From contig JALZUH010000063.1 in the NCBI GenBank assembly GCA_023301645.1, forward strand, positions 1-38,256: a stretch of DNA of 38,256 nucleotides, in the 5' to 3' direction. Position 1 is the stretch's first letter. Every line of letters starts with the position of its first letter. Shown in pieces: positions 24,269-34,400 of the stretch. Origin of the DNA: Akkermansiaceae bacterium. Lineage in GTDB: Bacteria; Verrucomicrobiota; Verrucomicrobiia; Verrucomicrobiales; Akkermansiaceae. A program made the position numbers and the translations under genes. The notes beneath the pieces were generated by a model. That model worked only from the letters and a program-made list of their open reading frames with translations, was not told the DNA's origin and did no database searches.

Positions 24269-25698
24269 TGGAAAACTACATCTACCAAGCGAGCATCAAT
24301 AATATCATTGTCGCTAGTATTTTTGCCTTCTTCGCATACTTACTGGGCAGATCTAGCAAACACCCTCAGTTGAGCTACCTACTCTGGTTTTTTGTCATTA
24401 TTAAACTGATCACTCCACCTATCATTTCACTACCGGGTATTGAACTCTCACAGCTAGGAATATCTACCCAGCAGGTATCAGCTCACACGGCGCAGACCTT
24501 ATCAGAGGGAGTAGCTCACCAAGCCATCAATCAGCCACCCCATTGGCTGATTGATAGTAATTCAAGTTATGACTTTATATCATGGTTACAAAAAATCGAT
24601 ATTATCAGCTTTATCATTTCATTCAGCTTACTGGGCAGCTTGATCATACTAGCGCACTCATTTTATAAAGCCCTACGCTTCCACCAATTGATCAAATCTG
24701 AGGCTCACCCCGCAACCGCTGAAATAAAGGCTATAGCAGACGAACTTGCACAAACGATCGGGCTCAAAAAAACTCCACTTCTAACGCTAACAACCGCTAG
24801 TATATCGCCTATGGTTTGGTGGATAGGTGGACGAGTTCACGTCATTCTTCCCCTTGTCATTATCGACCAGATGACGCCCTCTCAGTGGCGATGGGTCTTG
24901 GCTCACGAACTCGTTCATGTGAAACGACTCGACCATCTCGTTCGCTGGATCGAATGGCTAGCAGGTGGCCTCTGGTGGTGGAATCCACTTGCTTGGTATG
25001 CACGTAAGCAACTGCGAATCCATGAGGAACGCTGCTGTGACAACGGAGTCATTAGCCTCCTTACAACCACTGGCCATCATGCAAATGCACCGGTCAACCT
25101 GAGAGCGCATAACATTTCTCAATCTAGAGATTATGCCGAATCTATTTTGACAGTCGTCGAAAAACTCGTCTCGCCGGAGCACCGCCCGCCGACACAAACG
25201 AGTCAAATCAACAGTGGCGGACAACTCGAACTACGAATAAAAATGATACTTAACCCATCCCGCACCAAAAAGGCTACAAAACGCCAACAGGTCGTCGCTA
25301 TCATAGCTGCTACTACCCTACTGCCGCTGAGTTTCACCTACGTGAAAGCGCAGCCTCAAGTCAATAGCAGCACCTCATCAAAAACCAATGTGTCTAAACC
25401 ACACGAAACCAGCTCAACTCAACAAAAAGTAACTTCCGGCGATCACTCTGATATCAAGAGTGTCCTCAAAGAAATCCTTGTTAAAGAACTTACAGATCAA
25501 GAAATCAAAGAGCGTTTCAACAAATACTTCGCTACTGAAACAGCTAGAAAAAACCAACGAACCAAGCAAGAAAAGAAAGTGCAGGCTGACGCCTATTTTG
25601 ACAAAAACGAAATGCTACAGCTCTCTAAACTGATCCCATTACACGCATATCAAAACCCTGAATCACAAAACTGCACCAGCTGCCACAAGCAAAACTAA
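24268..25698 (+). CDS. BlaR1-like M56 metallopeptidase sensor with C-terminal CxxCH
   Basis: 476 aa membrane zinc protease that would transmit a signal to the BlaI-like repressor. TM segments at about residues 10-27, 34-57, 112-137 and 340-358. The cytosolic zinc motif is HELVH (213-217) within WVLAHELVHVKRLDHL, with the third ligand region in HEERCCDNGV. Beyond the last TM segment is a roughly 115-residue extracytoplasmic tail, not a penicillin-binding domain as in BlaR1. It is charged and ends in CTSCHKQN: a CxxCH heme-attachment-type motif (C469, C472, H473) three residues from the C terminus. The signal may therefore be redox, heme or metal rather than beta-lactam; this is inference. Confidence 0.9.
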   Translation: MENYIYQASINNIIVASIFAFFAYLLGRSSKHPQLSYLLWFFVIIKLITPPIISLPGIELSQLGISTQQVSAHTAQTLSEGVAHQAINQPPHWLIDSNSSYDFISWLQKIDIISFIISFSLLGSLIILAHSFYKALRFHQLIKSEAHPATAEIKAIADELAQTIGLKKTPLLTLTTASISPMVWWIGGRVHVILPLVIIDQMTPSQWRWVLAHELVHVKRLDHLVRWIEWLAGGLWWWNPLAWYARKQLRIHEERCCDNGVISLLTTTGHHANAPVNLRAHNISQSRDYAESILTVVEKLVSPEHRPPTQTSQINSGGQLELRIKMILNPSRTKKATKRQQVVAIIAATTLLPLSFTYVKAQPQVNSSTSSKTNVSKPHETSSTQQKVTSGDHSDIKSVLKEILVKELTDQEIKERFNKYFATETARKNQRTKQEKKVQADAYFDKNEMLQLSKLIPLHAYQNPESQNCTSCHKQN

Positions 25699-26006
25699 AG
25701 AACCAAAAAAGTAAAACAGCCAAATCTGCCTTATTAAGCCATAGCCCATTGGCTCTAATCAGCCAGGTAAGACAAACCAACAAAAGCCTCTGGTCATCGA
25801 CTGGAGGCTTTTGCTATAGACCAGTATCAGAGGTGCGGCAGCAACGACCTCTCGCTATACTATAAGAATCTATCTGTAAGAACCTCAGTAACCGTTCTTA
25901 TAACGCCCCCTTTACTGAATATCATTTTAAACTAAATTGATATTTGACCCTTTGCTAATAGCGTCTAAAATGCTTATCGAAAAGTAAACCAAACCTGTAT
26001 TACCTA
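25699..26006. other. 308 bp intergenic region with terminator and inverted repeat
   Basis: Contains the terminator at 25782-25816 and, nearer the carbonic anhydrase gene, nested inverted repeats: TAAGAAC (25877-25883) with GTTCTTA (25894-25900), and TATAAGAA (25861-25868) with TTCTTATA (25895-25902). The two pairings are mutually exclusive. An A/T-rich stretch from 25917 to 25990 is a likely promoter region. Confidence 0.5.
25782..25816 (+). terminator. Terminator-like hairpin after M56 gene
   Basis: AAAAGCCTC (25782-25790) pairs exactly with GAGGCTTTT (25804-25812) across a 13-base loop. The T-run is short (four Ts), so efficiency may be modest. Being nearly symmetrical it could act in both directions. 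Confidence 0.7.
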
Positions 26007-26696
26007 ATGTCATATTCATCTAAAATCATCACCGTCCTAACGTCTATTGGCGCTTCTGTATCTCTTTACGCTCAAACTACTATGGAAGAGCAAAAAGCGA
26101 TCACTCCTGATCAAATCCTTACAGAGCTCATGGAGGGCAATGAAAAGTATGTAGCTGCCCAGCTCACCCCAATCGACATCAAAAAGCAAATAGCAGCCAC
26201 TGCTAAGAGCCAGTATCCAAAGGCGGTCATCCTCTCCTGCTTGGACTCACGTGTTCCTGTAGAAATGGTCTTCGACCAAGGCATCGGTGACATCTTTGTC
26301 GGTCGTGTGGCTGGTAATGTTGAAAATGTTGATCAACTCGGATCGATGGAGTTCGCCACTATGCTTGCTGGATCAAAGGTCATCATGGTTCTCGGTCATA
26401 CTTCATGCGGAGCTGTAAAAGGTGCCTGTGACGGCGCTAAGCTCGGTAACCTCACAGCTCTTCTTGAGAAGATTGATCCTGCTATCAAGGCAGTCAAAGG
26501 TCATGAAGAAAAAGGACGCAATTCTAAGAACCATGAGTTTGTAAACGAAGTAGTCCACGCCAACGTCGTGCAAACTGTAGCTGACATCAGAAGCCGCAGT
26601 GAAGTTCTTAGCAACCTTGAAAAAGAAGGTAAGATCAAAATCGTAGGTGCTGTTTACGACCTAGCTACTGGTAAAGTGACACTTACAGCTCAGTAA
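26007..26696 (+). CDS. Secreted beta-class carbonic anhydrase
   Basis: 229 aa. Interconverts CO2 and bicarbonate. An N-terminal signal peptide (hydrophobic segment IITVLTSIGASVSLYA, cleavage before QTT) indicates periplasmic location, unlike most beta-class enzymes. Zinc ligands C78, H131 and C134, and the D80-R82 dyad in CLDSRVP, are all present, with GHTSCGAV as the second zinc motif. Full length for the class. It stands alone between two terminators, with an inverted repeat 105-145 bp upstream of its start. Strong confidence in family and activity. Confidence 0.94.
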   Translation: MSYSSKIITVLTSIGASVSLYAQTTMEEQKAITPDQILTELMEGNEKYVAAQLTPIDIKKQIAATAKSQYPKAVILSCLDSRVPVEMVFDQGIGDIFVGRVAGNVENVDQLGSMEFATMLAGSKVIMVLGHTSCGAVKGACDGAKLGNLTALLEKIDPAIKAVKGHEEKGRNSKNHEFVNEVVHANVVQTVADIRSRSEVLSNLEKEGKIKIVGAVYDLATGKVTLTAQ

Positions 26697-26725
26697 GCTA
26701 CACCTTACAAATTAAAGATTTTCAC

Positions 26726-26758
26726 AACCGCCACCCAGCTTCGGGTGGCGGTTTTTTT
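26726..26758 (+). terminator. Intrinsic terminator after carbonic anhydrase gene
   Basis: ACCGCCACCC pairs with GGGTGGCGGT around an AGCTTC loop, followed by a T7 run. Strong G/C stem, plus-strand direction. Symmetric A/T flanks are weak on the other side. Confidence 0.93.
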
Positions 26759-26790
26759 ATGGCCCTGTTCAAAGGGACTCACAAGGTATC

Positions 26791-26822
26791 CCCTCTAGTC
26801 CAGAAGCCCTCTAGTCCAGAAG
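26791..26822. repeat. 16 bp perfect tandem duplication at the esterase stop codon
   Basis: CCCTCTAGTCCAGAAG occurs twice in direct tandem (26791-26806 and 26807-26822). The second copy includes the esterase stop codon and its last codons (minus strand KLLD then TAG); the first copy is just downstream of the stop. This looks like a recent slippage duplication. Confidence 0.9.
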
Positions 26823-27692
26823 CTTGATCTCCTTGAGGAAGCTTAATGACTCAGCCATCGACTGGTCGTAGTATTTAGTATCCTTTAATTTTGGGCGGAA
26901 AAAGACACTGTTGAAAAAACCATGCCCCTTCCCTTCAGCTGCTACTAGCTTACAGTTATTACCAGCTTCGATCATCAGCTTGTGGAATCGCTCTGCATTT
27001 TCAAATGGCACTGTCTTATCCTTGGTGCCATGAAAGACGATCGTAGGCACAATACCCGGCATGACCTGATGAGTCAGTGAAACTTCTGTTTTGCGCTGCT
27101 CTCCTACCTTAGCCAGACCATAGCCTGTCTCGGTGGTATCGAGCACTGGATTAAAAAGGACCATGGCATTAGGCACGGAGCTAATCGAGAGATCTTCCCC
27201 CATGGCATCGAGCCCCTTAATGACTCCTGTGCAACCCGCAATATGCCCGCCAGCAGAACCGCCAGCTGCGATGATACGATCAGGATCGATACCAAGCTCT
27301 ACTGCATGCTCACGCACCCAGCGTATAGCAGACTTAGCGTCTTCGACGGCTTCAAATGGTGTTGTTTTGTGACGACTAGCCACACGGTAATCAGCGGTGA
27401 AGGCGACCACTCCCTGCTGTGCAAACTCAGCGGCTTGCTGGTAAAAATGAGTCGTCTTACCCGAGACCCAGCCACCACCGAAGAAAAATACAACGGCTGG
27501 TCGTGAGTCAGAGGTCTTGTGCCCCTCGGGCGTGAACTGCTCGATCTTCAGCTTCAGCTCTCCTACTGTCTTGTAGACCTTTACTTCATCAGGCTTATAG
27601 TCCTTGGCACTCAGAGTTACAGGAAGGGCAATAATGAAGGAAGTCAGAGCACCGAGTAGTATGCTTGGTTTGAATGGTGTGGTGATCATCAT
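26811..27692 (-). CDS. Secreted alpha/beta hydrolase (esterase/lipase, HSL/BD-FAE-like)
   Basis: 293 aa with a signal peptide (residues 1-29, ending LSA-KD). The nucleophile elbow is GGSAGG with S146. The oxyanion motif is FGGGW (residues 71-75), where many relatives have HGGGW. The acid and base are likely the Asp in HGTKDKTVP and the His in GKGHGFFN. Such enzymes release acetyl or other short acyl groups, often from polysaccharides; the true substrate is unknown. It is the third gene of a same-strand group after the repeat protein and the symporter, 63 bp after the latter. Confidence 0.88.
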   Translation of the reverse strand: MMITTPFKPSILLGALTSFIIALPVTLSAKDYKPDEVKVYKTVGELKLKIEQFTPEGHKTSDSRPAVVFFFGGGWVSGKTTHFYQQAAEFAQQGVVAFTADYRVASRHKTTPFEAVEDAKSAIRWVREHAVELGIDPDRIIAAGGSAGGHIAGCTGVIKGLDAMGEDLSISSVPNAMVLFNPVLDTTETGYGLAKVGEQRKTEVSLTHQVMPGIVPTIVFHGTKDKTVPFENAERFHKLMIEAGNNCKLVAAEGKGHGFFNSVFFRPKLKDTKYYDQSMAESLSFLKEIKLLD

Positions 27693-27755
27693 GTATTAAT
27701 ATAGATTGGTTGGTGCTGTGTTTATTAGAAAGTTTACGATCTCGATGGTTAGCTG

Positions 27756-29096
27756 CTAAACATTGAGTTTTTCGCCTTCGAGCTTAGCGATACATACTGC
27801 CACGCAGGAGTCACCGAAGACATTGACGGCGGTGCGGCTCATGTCGAGGAGTCGGTCTACAGCGAGGAGGGCGACCACTGCCATTTCGGCATTCGGAATG
27901 CCTGAGCTATTTAAGATCAGCAAAATCGCCACTAGACTTGCCGAGGGAATTCCAGCGACACCAATACTGGTAAGCAAGGCAGTAATGACCACGGCAAACT
28001 GCGCGGCAACGCTCATCTCAAATCCCATCACCTGTGCTACGAATAGAACAGCCACACACTCGTAGAGGGCGGTGCCGTCCATATTCACTGTCGCTCCAAG
28101 CGGAAGGGTGAAGCTACTCACGCGCTTCGACACTCCTGAATTCTTCTGCACGCATTGCATAGTCTCTGGTAGAGTGGCAGATGAGGAGGCCGTTGAGAAG
28201 GCGGTGAGAAGAGCCATGCGCATCGAACGGAAGTGCGCCCAAGGATTAACCTTTCCGACAAACCGAAGAAAGAGCGGCATGATAACAAAGAGGTGAATGG
28301 CTAAGGCAAGTAACACCGTGAGGAAGTATTTCCCTAGGCTGATGAAGATCTCAGGACCACTTTTAAAAACGGTGGGAACCATCAAGCCAAATACACCAAT
28401 AGGGGCAAGGAGCATAATCCACTGGGTAAGCTTGATCATCACGTCATTGAGTGCTTGGACCGTGCCGTAGAGTGGCTTCATTTGATCGGCAGGTAGCTTG
28501 GTCATGGCAATGGCAAAGAGAATGGAAAAGAAGATAAGACCCAAGAGCTGACCATTATCCGTGGCTGAACCAATGACATTGGTCGGGATCATTTTTTTAA
28601 ACAAGTCGGCGTAGTCGGTTGCTTTACGCTCTCCTGCGATAGCGACTTTCTCCACTTGAGCGGCACTAGCACCATCGGCTTGCTCTTGGAGGGCTGCTCG
28701 TATTTCCATGTTAGCCTCTCCATTGGTGAGACCTGGCTGGATGGTATTGACTAATACCAATCCGACCACCACTGCTGCTAAGCTAGTGCTCATGTAGAGA
28801 CCTATTGTTTTCAGCCCTAGCTTACCAAAGCCCTTCACCCCGCCCAAGCTAGCAATGCCTGATATAAGAGAGCTCACCACCAGTGGCACAATAATCATCT
28901 GCAAAGCACGGATAAAAAGCTTACCTATAAAATCAAAGACTCCAATGACATTGGCGATGATCACAGTGACACCACTGCTTACCCCTTCAACAGAACTCAC
29001 TCCAGACGCGTCGCTCAGACTACGAAAGATAACAGCCGTGAGTGTCGCTAAAATAAGAGCGAGAAGGATCTGCCAGTGGGGCGCGAGCTTTTTCAT
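27756..29096 (-). CDS. Dicarboxylate/amino acid:cation symporter (DAACS family)
   Basis: 446 aa inner-membrane protein of the GltP/DctA/GltPh type, which takes up glutamate, aspartate or C4-dicarboxylates with Na+ or H+. Visible motifs are the serine-rich hairpin AFSTASSSATLPETM, the NMDGTALYE motif of TM7 and the late MSRTAVNVFGDSCVAV region of TM8. About eight TM segments plus two re-entrant hairpins are expected. An insert near residues 120-175 (TNGEANMEIRAALQEQADGA) is a soluble loop. Only 8 bp separate it from the repeat protein upstream, indicating cotranscription. Confidence 0.93.
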   Translation of the reverse strand: MKKLAPHWQILLALILATLTAVIFRSLSDASGVSSVEGVSSGVTVIIANVIGVFDFIGKLFIRALQMIIVPLVVSSLISGIASLGGVKGFGKLGLKTIGLYMSTSLAAVVVGLVLVNTIQPGLTNGEANMEIRAALQEQADGASAAQVEKVAIAGERKATDYADLFKKMIPTNVIGSATDNGQLLGLIFFSILFAIAMTKLPADQMKPLYGTVQALNDVMIKLTQWIMLLAPIGVFGLMVPTVFKSGPEIFISLGKYFLTVLLALAIHLFVIMPLFLRFVGKVNPWAHFRSMRMALLTAFSTASSSATLPETMQCVQKNSGVSKRVSSFTLPLGATVNMDGTALYECVAVLFVAQVMGFEMSVAAQFAVVITALLTSIGVAGIPSASLVAILLILNSSGIPNAEMAVVALLAVDRLLDMSRTAVNVFGDSCVAVCIAKLEGEKLNV

Positions 29097-29104
29097 GCGG
29101 GTAG

Positions 29105-31060
29105 CTATAGCAGTTTAGAAACTTCGAGCAAGAATACGATTTTTTGTCGGCTTGATGCTAGCTGCCTTACCTCGGCGATGGGCTTATTTACTTCACCTTT
29201 TTTGACATAGGCTTTTGCTCGTAACCTTGAAATGTTATCTTCAGCCTTAGTTTTCGTGTTTGCTGATCGAATAGATAAGACCGCAAACTGAGCGGCATCG
29301 ATGTCACTGACTGCGAAAACCTCAGCTAGCTTCTGATAGGATTTATCTCGCTGATTCACGGCCGAGATCGTAGCTGCTAGCGAGAGAGCGTGATTTGACT
29401 CTCCTCGCTCGGCATAGGCCGTCGACATACTAGAGAGGATTCTATCGAGGGCATTACCCGAGTCGACTGACTGCGCCATACGGTCGGCATCCTCTAGCAT
29501 CGCAAATGATGCGCGACTATCACCTTGTTTTTCACGCGTGCGAGCCAGAGATACAAGGGTAAGCGCTTTCTCGTCGATTCTTGATATTTGTTGAGTGGTG
29601 TTATAGGCGTCGGCATGGTTGCCAGCAGCTGTCGCAGCCTCCGCTATGACCTTGTATGCACGGTCTCGCTGCACACCACTAGCAATCATCGTTGCAATAT
29701 TCCGGGCTTGCCCCGTCGTGGTTTGCCGTGCCGTGATACGAGAGAGAGCGATCATGCTTCGATTCCGTATCATATCAGAAGGAATGGAATGCACCCTCGT
29801 TAGTGAGCCACTAAGATCTCCAGACTTCGCCTGCGCGACAGAAAGGTTCTCAAGTGCCTCAGAGCGCTGCCCGTCGCCTCGGATGTGATTTGAGACAATG
29901 GCACTGTTGGAAAACTTCCCTGAAACAGCAAGCTGTCGCGAGAGATCCTTCAGCGAAATATCGGCCACATCTTGATTTTTCAGTGCCTGTATGGTGCCCA
30001 AGCTACCTTCGACATCACCATTTTTGGCTCTGATTTTCGCAATACGGACATGAGCAGCCTCCCTGATCTGGTCATCATTAATGTGGTGTAATGACTGCTC
30101 TGATCCGTGATAATCACCCAGTGATGCCCTAGCTTCTGCGATGCGGCGATAAGCTGTGTTTCTCTTTTTTTGGTCGGCAATGGAAAAACTCGTCTGTATC
30201 GCCCGAGAGAGATCCTCGAACTTCGCCTCATTAGCCGATAGGTCAACTAATGCTGAGTCTCGATTACTTCCAACGGTGATGGATGACATCACCCTTCTTG
30301 CCATCTCCAGCTCGCCATGAAGAGCTGACCATGACACCGCAACACCCATCGCACGCTGCCTAGCTGAGCTATCGGGGATATTGGCCAGTGCATCCTCAGC
30401 TAAGGAGAACTGCTCCAGAGATAACATCGCCCTGACAACCGAAGAGACTGCTTGCGTCGTTTTCCTAGCATCATCTGGGTAAACGGCGAGACTTAGTGAT
30501 TTCTTGAGCACCTCACGTGCCTTTCTCCTGTCACCAAGACGGAAGTATTCAGCCGCCACATTATTAAGATTGAACGATGGCTCCTCAGCTTTGAGTGCCA
30601 CTCTATAGGACTCTTTTAAAATAGCGGCACGAAGAAGCCCTTTTTTATCAACGACTAATGAGGCGTTATTAAAGTGTGAACTTGACCTCTGCCCCTTTTG
30701 AAAAACAACCAAGTCCTTCGGGTCGACTTGCTTTTGGGCAAGCGTATCCTTGAGCTTGGTATCACCTTCAGGCCCACCCTTCTCAGAATCAGACTCAGAC
30801 TCATCACCTTTAAGAACCCTCTCAGAAGACCTAGGCTCCTGCCCATTAGCCGATGAAAGCTTATGATTCGTAGCAGAACGATCACGGCCAGTGGGCTTCA
30901 GCGCTCCCTCAGTGGCAGGCTTATCATCTTCTTTAAAAAGCGAAGTCATGACCAAATACGAAGCCAAGACCATCATCAACCCCGCTGACAATGGAAATAA
31001 ATGACGTCTTAAAAGCCCAAGAAGACCTCCTAACGTATCATGTGACTGCGACTGCTTCAT
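29105..31060 (-). CDS. Membrane-anchored helical repeat (TPR-like) protein of unknown function
   Basis: 651 aa. An N-terminal TM anchor (about residues 22-42) precedes an acidic, Ser/Lys-rich linker to about residue 110. From about residue 145 to 640 the protein is made of helical repeats of roughly 31-36 residues with a recurring pattern R-x2-A-x3-I/L-A-x-A-x3-GD-x3-A/S. Examples are RIAKIRAKNGDVEGSLGTIQ, VSLARTREKQGDSRASFAML and LSVAQAKSGDLSGSLTRVHS. Such TPR-like arrays act as protein-binding scaffolds and occur in Planctomycetes and cyanobacteria. The repeats probably face the periplasm; that is inferred. First gene of the repeat-symporter-esterase group. Confidence 0.8.
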   Translation of the reverse strand: MKQSQSHDTLGGLLGLLRRHLFPLSAGLMMVLASYLVMTSLFKEDDKPATEGALKPTGRDRSATNHKLSSANGQEPRSSERVLKGDESESDSEKGGPEGDTKLKDTLAQKQVDPKDLVVFQKGQRSSSHFNNASLVVDKKGLLRAAILKESYRVALKAEEPSFNLNNVAAEYFRLGDRRKAREVLKKSLSLAVYPDDARKTTQAVSSVVRAMLSLEQFSLAEDALANIPDSSARQRAMGVAVSWSALHGELEMARRVMSSITVGSNRDSALVDLSANEAKFEDLSRAIQTSFSIADQKKRNTAYRRIAEARASLGDYHGSEQSLHHINDDQIREAAHVRIAKIRAKNGDVEGSLGTIQALKNQDVADISLKDLSRQLAVSGKFSNSAIVSNHIRGDGQRSEALENLSVAQAKSGDLSGSLTRVHSIPSDMIRNRSMIALSRITARQTTTGQARNIATMIASGVQRDRAYKVIAEAATAAGNHADAYNTTQQISRIDEKALTLVSLARTREKQGDSRASFAMLEDADRMAQSVDSGNALDRILSSMSTAYAERGESNHALSLAATISAVNQRDKSYQKLAEVFAVSDIDAAQFAVLSIRSANTKTKAEDNISRLRAKAYVKKGEVNKPIAEVRQLASSRQKIVFLLEVSKLL

Positions 31061-31466
31061 TATTCTAAGTTATATATACGCGATTTATACATTGTCTATT
31101 ACAACAGCTAGATACGTAATCCTAAGACCAACTATCACAAGAACCCTAGACCACCTTTATCATGAATTTAATTCACCCTACCTATCCGCCCCACAAACGA
31201 GTAATAACCTTAAGTTAGCAATATGGTAAATTTCACACTTGGCAAAACCACCCAAAATAGCTTATTTCTCCCCCCACAAAACATGATATTGTGCTAAAGT
31301 GCCCTAAAACGCCGACAGCAACGCACCAATACCACCTCTGACCAAATCTTGATAACATCTCAAAAGAAACTCAACAAAGTCTTTAATTAGAAGCCTTTAA
31401 GAGCACCAATAGAGACATCAATTTCTTCGCAATCTACCTATTACTTTTTCTCACATTATTTCAACC
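31061..31466. other. 406 bp divergent intergenic region upstream of gltB
   Basis: Separates the repeat-protein operon from gltB, so it must hold both promoters. It is A/T-rich. No riboswitch, sigma-54 box or clear operator was recognised; a TGGC near 31240 has no matching TGC element at the right distance. No open reading frame of note. Confidence 0.5.
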
Positions 31467-34400
31467 ATGCCTTTCCCATACCATACTAGCACCCCAGACA
31501 GCACAGGTTCACTTCACAGTTTTGCAAACGAGCGAGACAACTGCGGCATGGGAGCTATTGCTAATATTAATGGCGTCAGATCATTTGAAATCCTCAATCT
31601 TGCCGTCGAATCTGTCTGCAACATGACTCACCGAGGTGCAGTCGACGCCGACATGAAGACAGGTGACGGCTCTGGCATCCTCAGCCAAATCCCCCTCCCC
31701 ATCTTCCGTAAAGCAGCAGCTGAGCTAGGTCACGACCTCAAAAACGACGAAGACCTCGCCGTTGGTGTATTTTTCCTACCAGCAGATGACACACAAGCTC
31801 AGCAGGAGATCAAAACACTTGCTGAAGAAACCATCAAAGCACGCGGAGTTACATTCATCGGCTGGCGCACCACTCCCGTAGCCACTGAAGAGCTCGGCAC
31901 CTTGGGTCAAAAAACCCAGCCACACATTCTCCACCTCCTCATGGAGAAGCCTACCGACTGGGACTCACTCCACTTCGAGCGTCAGCTTTACCTCTGCCGC
32001 CGCACCATCGAGCACAAGACCGTTGATGTAGAAAACTTCTACATGCCATCATTCTCCAGCAAGCTAATCTCCTACAAGGGCCTAGCGATGCCAGCCACGC
32101 TCAGAGCATTCTACCTCGACCTACAGGACCCAGATTTCGAAACAGCTATCGTGCTCTATCACCAGCGCTTCTCGACGAACACCTTCCCAGCGTGGCCTCT
32201 TGGCCAGCCATTCCGCATGATGTGTCACAATGGTGAGATTAACACCGTGCGCGGCAACCGTAACTGGATGGCATCCCGCGAAGAATTTTTCCAATCCGAC
32301 GTATGGGGCGAAGACATGGACCTACTCAAAAACGTCCTTAAGGACAATGAGTCAGACTCAGCCAGCCTCGACCACGCTCTTGAGCTACTCACACTCTCAG
32401 GCCGCTCACTCGAGCACTCCATGTGTATGCTCGTGCCACCAGCCTACCGTGATGACGCAGAAATCTCAGACGACCTACGCGCCTTCTACCAATACAACTC
32501 AGGCTTCTCAGAGCCATGGGATGGCCCAGCAGGACTCGTCTACACTGATGGTAATATCCTCTGCGCGTCACTCGACCGTAATGGACTGCGCCCCTCACGC
32601 TTCAAGCTCACCAATGACGGACTCCTCTACATCGGTTCAGAAATTGGTGCTGTAGAGATCGACGACAGTAAAGTCATCAGAACTGGCCGCCTAGGACCAG
32701 GACAGATGATGTCAGTTGACCTATCTACTGGAACCATGCGTTTCGACCGCGAGATCAAAGAAACCCTCGCCAAGCAAAAGCCATACCGTCAGTGGATCGA
32801 CGAGCAGCAGCTCACCCTCCACGACTTCATCTCTCCTGAGCCACAGGTGCCTGCGATCGAAACAGACCCAGTCGCCCTCTCCCGCATGCACATCATGCAT
32901 GCCATCAATACCGAGGAACTAGAAATGGTCTTCCCGCCGATGATTAACAACGCCCAAGAAGCCGTCTTCTCCATGGGTGACGACATCCCACTGGCAGCAC
33001 TATCATCCTACCCTCGCCTTCTGCCTACCTACTTCAAGCAGCTCTTCGCACAGGTAACTAACCCACCCATTGACCCGATTCGTGAGCACGCAGTCATGAG
33101 TCTAGCAGCGGGACTAGGGCCTGAGCACAACATCCTCGACGAAACACCCGAGCACGCACGTCTACTGAGCCTCGACTCAGCTGTTCTACTTGAGCAAGAA
33201 ATCGAGCGCATTAAAGAGATGAAAGACCAAGGCTTCTCAAGCCGCGTCATCGACACCACTTGGGACGCATCATCGGGAAGTGCAGGCATGGAAGCCGCAC
33301 TGAAAACAGTATGTGAAGCCGCTGAAAAAGCAGTCGACGAAAACATCACTATCCTCATTCTCACAGACCGCGCCGCCTCCGTCGACCGTATTCCGCTACC
33401 AGCGATGCTCGTCACAGGTGCCGTCCACCAGCACCTCAACCGAGCACGCAAGCGTCTACGCACATCCCTAGTCATCGACTGCGGAGAAGCACGTGACACT
33501 CACCAGATCGCATGTCTCTTTGGCTTCGGTGCTACAGCCGTCTGCCCATACCTTGGTTACGCCACAGTCCGTGAGCTCATCCACAACGACAAAAAAGGCA
33601 AGATCACCGAAGGCATCTCTGAGGTCAAAGCGATGAAAAACTATCGCAAAGCGCTTGAAAAAGGACTCCTCAAAATCATGTCCAAAATGGGTATCTCCGT
33701 GCTCAACTCCTACCAAGGTGCTCAAATCTTTGAAGCCATCGGCATCGGAAAAGACGTCATGGACTACTGCTTCACAGGTGCACAATCCCGCATCGAAGGT
33801 ATTGGCTTCCTTGAAATCGCTGAAGAATCTCTCATCCGCCACAAAGCTGCCTACCAAGACATCGCTGAAGGCAATGAATCTACCCAGCCACTCGACCTAG
33901 GTGACCCCGGCTACAACCGCTACCGTAAGCAAGGTGAGCGCCACGGCATCACCACACAAGTCGTCAAGAGCTTCCACGAATTCGTAGAAAGCGGCGATCA
34001 GGACGAATACGAAGACTACGTAAAAGCAACCCTCGATACTCACCCAGTGACCATCAAGGACATGTTTGAGTTCGTCCCAGCGACCTCTGGACCCATCCCG
34101 ATTGAAGAAGTTGAGCCACTCGAAGACATCCGCCGCCGTTTCACCACAGCAGCCATGTCCATGGGAGCACTCTCCCCTGAAGCACACGAAACACTCGCCA
34201 TTGCCATGAACCGCATCGGTGGTAAGTCCGACTCAGGTGAAGGTGGCGAAGACCCAATCCGCTTCAAGCCATACCCAAATGGAGACCGCGCCCGCTCACG
34301 CATCAAGCAGATCGCATCAGGTCGCTTCGGAGTATCTGCCCACTACCTCGTCAACGCTGACGAGCTAGAAATCAAAATGGCACAAGGAGCAAAGCCCGGA

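Noticed and set aside
31200..31300. Sigma-54 promoter before gltB
   Set aside because: A TGGC occurs but no TTGC at the required distance.
33029..33857. Long antisense open frames (156 and 129 codons) inside gltB
   Set aside because: Shadow frames of a well-conserved gene; composition is skewed Ser/Arg or Phe/Asp as expected for antisense reading.
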